DNA from: Alphaproteobacteria bacterium
GTDB taxonomy: Bacteria > Pseudomonadota > Alphaproteobacteria > VGEJ01
Length of the DNA stretch: 9,365 bases
Assembly (NCBI GenBank): GCA_016869335.1
Contig: VGEJ01000076.1
Location: 1-9,365, forward strand
Direction of reading: 5' to 3'
Of the stretch, positions 6,806 through 9,365 are shown piece by piece. Position 1 is the first letter of the stretch, and each line of letters opens with the position of its first letter. The notes below the pieces were generated by a model. The model did not search any database, was not told where the DNA came from, and saw nothing but the letters and a program-made list of their open reading frames with translations. The translations under genes were made by a program, and so were the position numbers.

Positions 6806-6944
6806 GCCTGTTTCGCGCAGCGACACTTGGCGCGCGCGAGACGGAACCGACGTTCGGCGGCAGGCCCTCTCCGCGAGGCTCAGGTCAAGCAGCAGAGCAG
6901 CTGGATCCTAGTGGCCGCCGTGCGTCGGGCACTCATTCCACGCT

Positions 6945-7030
6945 CCGGCCGCGCCTCTGCGTGGCCGGCCCCTCAGACGCGGAAGCGGGCGATCCCGTAT
7001 CCGCAGGCAACGGCTGGCGCGAAGCCAGCC
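6945..7030 (+). promoter_or_regulatory. Structured leader with three consecutive stem-loops before the DUF1775 gene
   Basis: Three hairpins follow each other with gaps of 10 and 7 nt. Hairpin 1: CCGGCCGCG (6945-6953) pairs with CGTGGCCGG (6960-6968), nine pairs including one G-U, 6-nt loop. Hairpin 2: GCGGAAGCGGG (6979-6989) pairs with CCCGTATCCGC (6994-7004), ten of eleven pairs with one G-U and one A-A mismatch, 4-nt loop CGAT. Hairpin 3: GGCTGGC (7012-7018) pairs with GCCAGCC (7024-7030), seven perfect pairs, 5-nt loop GCGAA. The SD AAGGAG (7034-7039) begins 4 nt after hairpin 3. The whole gap, 6806-7046, holds no supported gene. I do not recognise a known riboswitch class. It may be a cis-acting RNA controlling the copper genes; GC-rich DNA folds readily, so this needs comparison across genomes. 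Confidence 0.5.
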
Positions 7031-7046
7031 CGTAAGGAGCGAGCAT

Positions 7047-7562
7047 ATGCGTAGGACTGCCTTTTCCGCTGCGGCGCTACTCGTCTTCACGGCCAGTACG
7101 GCTTCTGCTCACGTCACGCTTGAGGTCGCACAAGCCGCTGTCGGTTCGCACTACAAGGCGATACTCCGCGTGCCGCACGGGTGCGAGGGTTCGACCACTC
7201 TGAAGGTCCGAGTCCAGGTTCCGGAGGGGGTCATCAACGTTAAGCCCATGCCGAAGCCTGGCTGGACCATCGAGACCGTCAAGGGCAAGTACGCCAAGGC
7301 CTACGATTACTACGGCACCGCGCTTGACCAGGGCGTCACGGAGATCAGTTGGTCCGGTAGTCTGCCGGATGAGTACTACGACGAGTTCGTTCTCCGGGGC
7401 ATGCTGGCGAATGAACTCACAGCCCATTCCACGCTCTACTTTCTGGTCGTCCAGGAGTGCGAGAACGGAGTCGAACGGTGGATCGAAATCCCTGAACCGG
7501 GGAAGACCGCAGACGACTACGAAGCGCCGGCGCCAGCCTTGAAGCTTCTGCCCAAAGAGTGA
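7047..7562 (+). CDS. YcnI-like DUF1775 periplasmic copper-binding protein
   Basis: A 171-residue protein, normal length for proteobacterial DUF1775 proteins. A signal peptide (1-21, cleavage after ASTASA) would leave His22 as the mature N terminus (HVTLEV). In B. subtilis YcnI the new N-terminal His binds Cu(II) through its amino group and ring, helped by a Glu and a Trp; candidates here are Glu113 (YYDEF) and Trp145 (ERWIEIP), by analogy. Other family marks are RVPHGCEGS (41-49), PKPGW (69-73), EISWSG (99-104) and VVQECENG (134-141). Cys46 and Cys138 could form a disulfide. The protein should act in the periplasm as a copper chaperone or buffer for the CopC-CopD protein encoded 52 bp downstream. 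The ATG is fixed by AAGGAG 7 nt upstream. Confidence 0.9.
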   Translation: MRRTAFSAAALLVFTASTASAHVTLEVAQAAVGSHYKAILRVPHGCEGSTTLKVRVQVPEGVINVKPMPKPGWTIETVKGKYAKAYDYYGTALDQGVTEISWSGSLPDEYYDEFVLRGMLANELTAHSTLYFLVVQECENGVERWIEIPEPGKTADDYEAPAPALKLLPKE

Positions 7563-7568
7563 GGAGCG

Positions 7569-7594
7569 GGGAGGGGGGGGCTGCGCCCCCTCCC
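7569..7594 (+). other. GC-rich hairpin between DUF1775 and copCD genes
   Basis: GGGAGGGGG (7569-7577) pairs perfectly with CCCCCTCCC (7586-7594) around an 8-nt loop. It lies 6 bp after the DUF1775 stop. There is no T-tract after it (ATCTCACA), so it is not a standard Rho-independent terminator. It could reduce readthrough, protect the 3' end of the upstream message, or mark RNA processing within the operon. Confidence 0.5.
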
Positions 7595-7614
7595 ATCTCA
7601 CACGGAGCGGCGGA

Positions 7615-9360
7615 GTGCTTTCCGGTCAGCCGGCCAATTCGGGCGGTCTAGAGGCGGTGTCGGAAGGCGCACGATCCCTCCCGGCATGCAAGACCGGCAT
7701 GACGCGGTTCTGTTCGTGGCTCCGTCCGCCGGCGGTCACCGCCGTCGACCGGATGGCCAGGAACGGTGCTACGCTCGCGCGGCTGCACCTTCTTGTCGCG
7801 ATCGCTGTCATGCTGTTTGCGCCCTGGAGTGCACCGGCGCTTGGACACGCCGCCCTGGTGGAGAGCGTGCCAGCCGATGGGGCAGTTCTTAGCGATGCGC
7901 CGCGACGCTTGGCCCTCACGTTCAACGAGCCGGTGGCGCCCCGTGCGCTCAGTCTGATCACCGCGGACCAGAACGCGCGGGCACTAGATCACTACCACCT
8001 GGAGGGAACGACGGTGGTCATCGACCCTCCGGCCAACCTGGCACGTGGCAGCTACGCCCTGAGCTGGCGCGTGGTCTCAGAGGACGGGCATCCCGTCGGC
8101 GGTTCAGTCGTGTTTTCCGTGGGCACGCCTGGTGCGACCGGGACGCTCACCGGCGAGCCGGTCGTCGATTGGCCGCTTCGGGCCGCGATCTGGACGGCGC
8201 GCATTACGATCTATGTTGCGCTCTTCCTCGGAGTCGGTGGATTCGCCTTCCACGCCTTCAGCCTGCCGCTCCCCTTTTCCGCGGGTGTCAAGGTCGTGCT
8301 CCTCCTCGGGCTGTTCGCCGTGCCGTTCTCCGCTGGACTGCAGGGCCTCGACGTGCTCGGCCTCTCGTTCCCTGAGGTTGCCCGGCCGGACGTCTGGACT
8401 ACCGGTATCGAGACCTTCCACGGTATTGCCGCGATCATCGCTGCGCTCGCGACCGCGGCCGCGCTTGCCGGTTTGTATATGGCTTCCGGCAGGCGCAAGA
8501 AGGCCCTCGCGTTTGCAGCGCTCTCTGGTGTGGGACTGGCATTTGCCGCGAGCGGGCACGCCAGCACGGCGGCACCGGAGCTTCTGACCCGACCCGCAGT
8601 GTTCGTTCACGCGACCGCCGTCGCATGGTGGACCGGCGCGCTGACGCCGCTCGCCTTAGCGCTCCGCGGCGGGCACGAGGGCGCCACCGCGGCGCTTCTA
8701 CGGTTCTCGCGGGCAATCCCGGTCGCCCTCGTTCCGCTCGTCGTCACCGGCGTCGCGCTAGGCGTCGTCCAAGTCGAGGGTCTGAGCGCGCTATGGAGCA
8801 CAGCTTACGGGCAGGCGTTTCTCGTCAAACTCGCGCTGGTCGCGGCACTTCTCGGGACGGCGGCGTTCAATCGCTGGCGGCTGACCGGGCCCGCTGCCGC
8901 CGGGGTCCGCCCCGCCCTCGGCACGCTGATCCGCTCTATCACGATCGAGATCGTACTGGTTATGGCGATCCTCGGCGTGGTCGCCACTTGGCGCTTCACG
9001 CCGCCGCCGCGCGCGCTTGCCGCCGCAAGCATGGGACCGGCCGTGGCTCACCTAGATGGTGGTGGCGCAATGGCGGATCTCGTGCTCGCGCCGGGACGGG
9101 TCGGTCCCGCTATCGCAACTATCGTCATCACGACCGAGGCCTCTCAACCGCTTGCCGCCCAAGAAGTGACTCTGCTCATGTCACACGTCGGAGCCGGCAT
9201 CGAATCAATCAGGCGGGACGCGACGCGATCGGACGAAGGCATCTGGCGCGTTGATGACTTGCTAGTCCCCGCGCCGGGAAGCTGGAGAGTGAGACTGCGG
9301 ATTCTCGTTTCCGATTTCGTGCGGACCGATCTCGAGGGCCTGATCGACGTCAGGCCGTGA
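7615..9360 (+). CDS. copD: Copper resistance protein, CopC-CopD fusion with C-terminal periplasmic domain
   Basis: A 581-residue fusion by the longest start. A signal peptide ends at PALG (about 77). The CopC-like domain (78-170) starts with His78 and HAALVESVPADG and ends with SEDGHPVGGSVVFSVG; His78, Asp157 and His159 fit the Cu(II) site of CopC. Eight membrane segments follow (about 192-212, 224-243, 268-289, 297-312, 326-348, 367-386, 400-417, 441-459) with CopD marks GHASTAAP and HATAVAWWTGALTPL. A soluble tail (about 475-581) resembles the FixH/YtkA-type ending of such fusions. The protein is expected to bind periplasmic copper and pass it across the inner membrane, like Bacillus YcnJ. 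The start is uncertain: GTG 7615 has GGAG (7604-7607) 7 nt upstream, but ATG 7753 would begin directly at a normal signal peptide (535 residues) and lacks an SD. The gene is probably in one operon with the DUF1775 gene. Only 5 bp follow the TGA. Confidence 0.9.
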   Translation: MLSGQPANSGGLEAVSEGARSLPACKTGMTRFCSWLRPPAVTAVDRMARNGATLARLHLLVAIAVMLFAPWSAPALGHAALVESVPADGAVLSDAPRRLALTFNEPVAPRALSLITADQNARALDHYHLEGTTVVIDPPANLARGSYALSWRVVSEDGHPVGGSVVFSVGTPGATGTLTGEPVVDWPLRAAIWTARITIYVALFLGVGGFAFHAFSLPLPFSAGVKVVLLLGLFAVPFSAGLQGLDVLGLSFPEVARPDVWTTGIETFHGIAAIIAALATAAALAGLYMASGRRKKALAFAALSGVGLAFAASGHASTAAPELLTRPAVFVHATAVAWWTGALTPLALALRGGHEGATAALLRFSRAIPVALVPLVVTGVALGVVQVEGLSALWSTAYGQAFLVKLALVAALLGTAAFNRWRLTGPAAAGVRPALGTLIRSITIEIVLVMAILGVVATWRFTPPPRALAAASMGPAVAHLDGGGAMADLVLAPGRVGPAIATIVITTEASQPLAAQEVTLLMSHVGAGIESIRRDATRSDEGIWRVDDLLVPAPGSWRVRLRILVSDFVRTDLEGLIDVRP

Positions 9361-9365
9361 GGAAT

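Noticed and set aside
6900..7046. Cobalamin riboswitch or tRNA
   Set aside because: The conserved B12-box type sequence and a tRNA T-loop are not found, and the three stems do not form a cloverleaf.
6827..7054. 75-codon frame in the gap before the DUF1775 gene, and a 199-codon frame from 6436
   Set aside because: Both give Arg/Pro/Ala-rich products without motifs, the first overlaps the DUF1775 start and the second overlaps the better-supported small exported protein.

Overview
The window is GC-rich bacterial DNA. Genes are tightly packed, start mostly with ATG or GTG behind clear Shine-Dalgarno (SD) sequences, and usually end in TGA. Gene content and the style of the histidine kinase fit a high-GC proteobacterium, most likely an alphaproteobacterium of the Rhodospirillales or Rhizobiales type. 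This is inferred from protein style only; the window holds no rRNA, tRNA or marker gene. I see no mobile element, CRISPR array or tRNA.

Region 1 (1-4683) looks like a small-molecule catabolic locus. It opens with the C-terminal end of a large FAD/Fe-S 2-hydroxyacid dehydrogenase-type protein. Next, on the opposite strand, is an HpcH/HpaI-family aldolase. An enolase-superfamily protein of the mandelate racemase subgroup diverges from it across a 90-bp gap. A class III PLP aminotransferase and a small ABM-like protein follow on the plus strand. A workable reading is a sugar-acid pathway: the enolase-superfamily enzyme dehydrates an aldonic or aldaric acid to a 2-keto-3-deoxy acid, the aldolase splits it to pyruvate plus an aldehyde, and the aminotransferase and FAD/Fe-S enzyme handle downstream keto or hydroxy acids. 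The real substrate cannot be read from sequence. Two active-site substitutions are visible: Tyr at the usual catalytic His of the aldolase, and K-x-R instead of K-x-K in the enolase-superfamily protein.

Region 2 (4792-6252) is a membrane-bound sensor histidine kinase whose single reading frame is broken by two in-frame stops (TAA at 5101, TAG at 5311). There is no frameshift and the catalytic core is fully conserved. It looks like a young pseudogene; readthrough or sequence error are alternatives.

Region 3 (about 6376-9360) is a copper-handling cluster: a small exported Cys/His-rich protein resembling DUF2946, a YcnI-like DUF1775 periplasmic copper-binding protein, and a CopC-CopD fusion with a C-terminal periplasmic domain. 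It parallels the Bacillus ycnI-ycnJ pair. The 240-bp stretch before the DUF1775 gene ends in three consecutive stem-loops immediately upstream of the SD. This is the best candidate in the window for an undescribed regulatory element.
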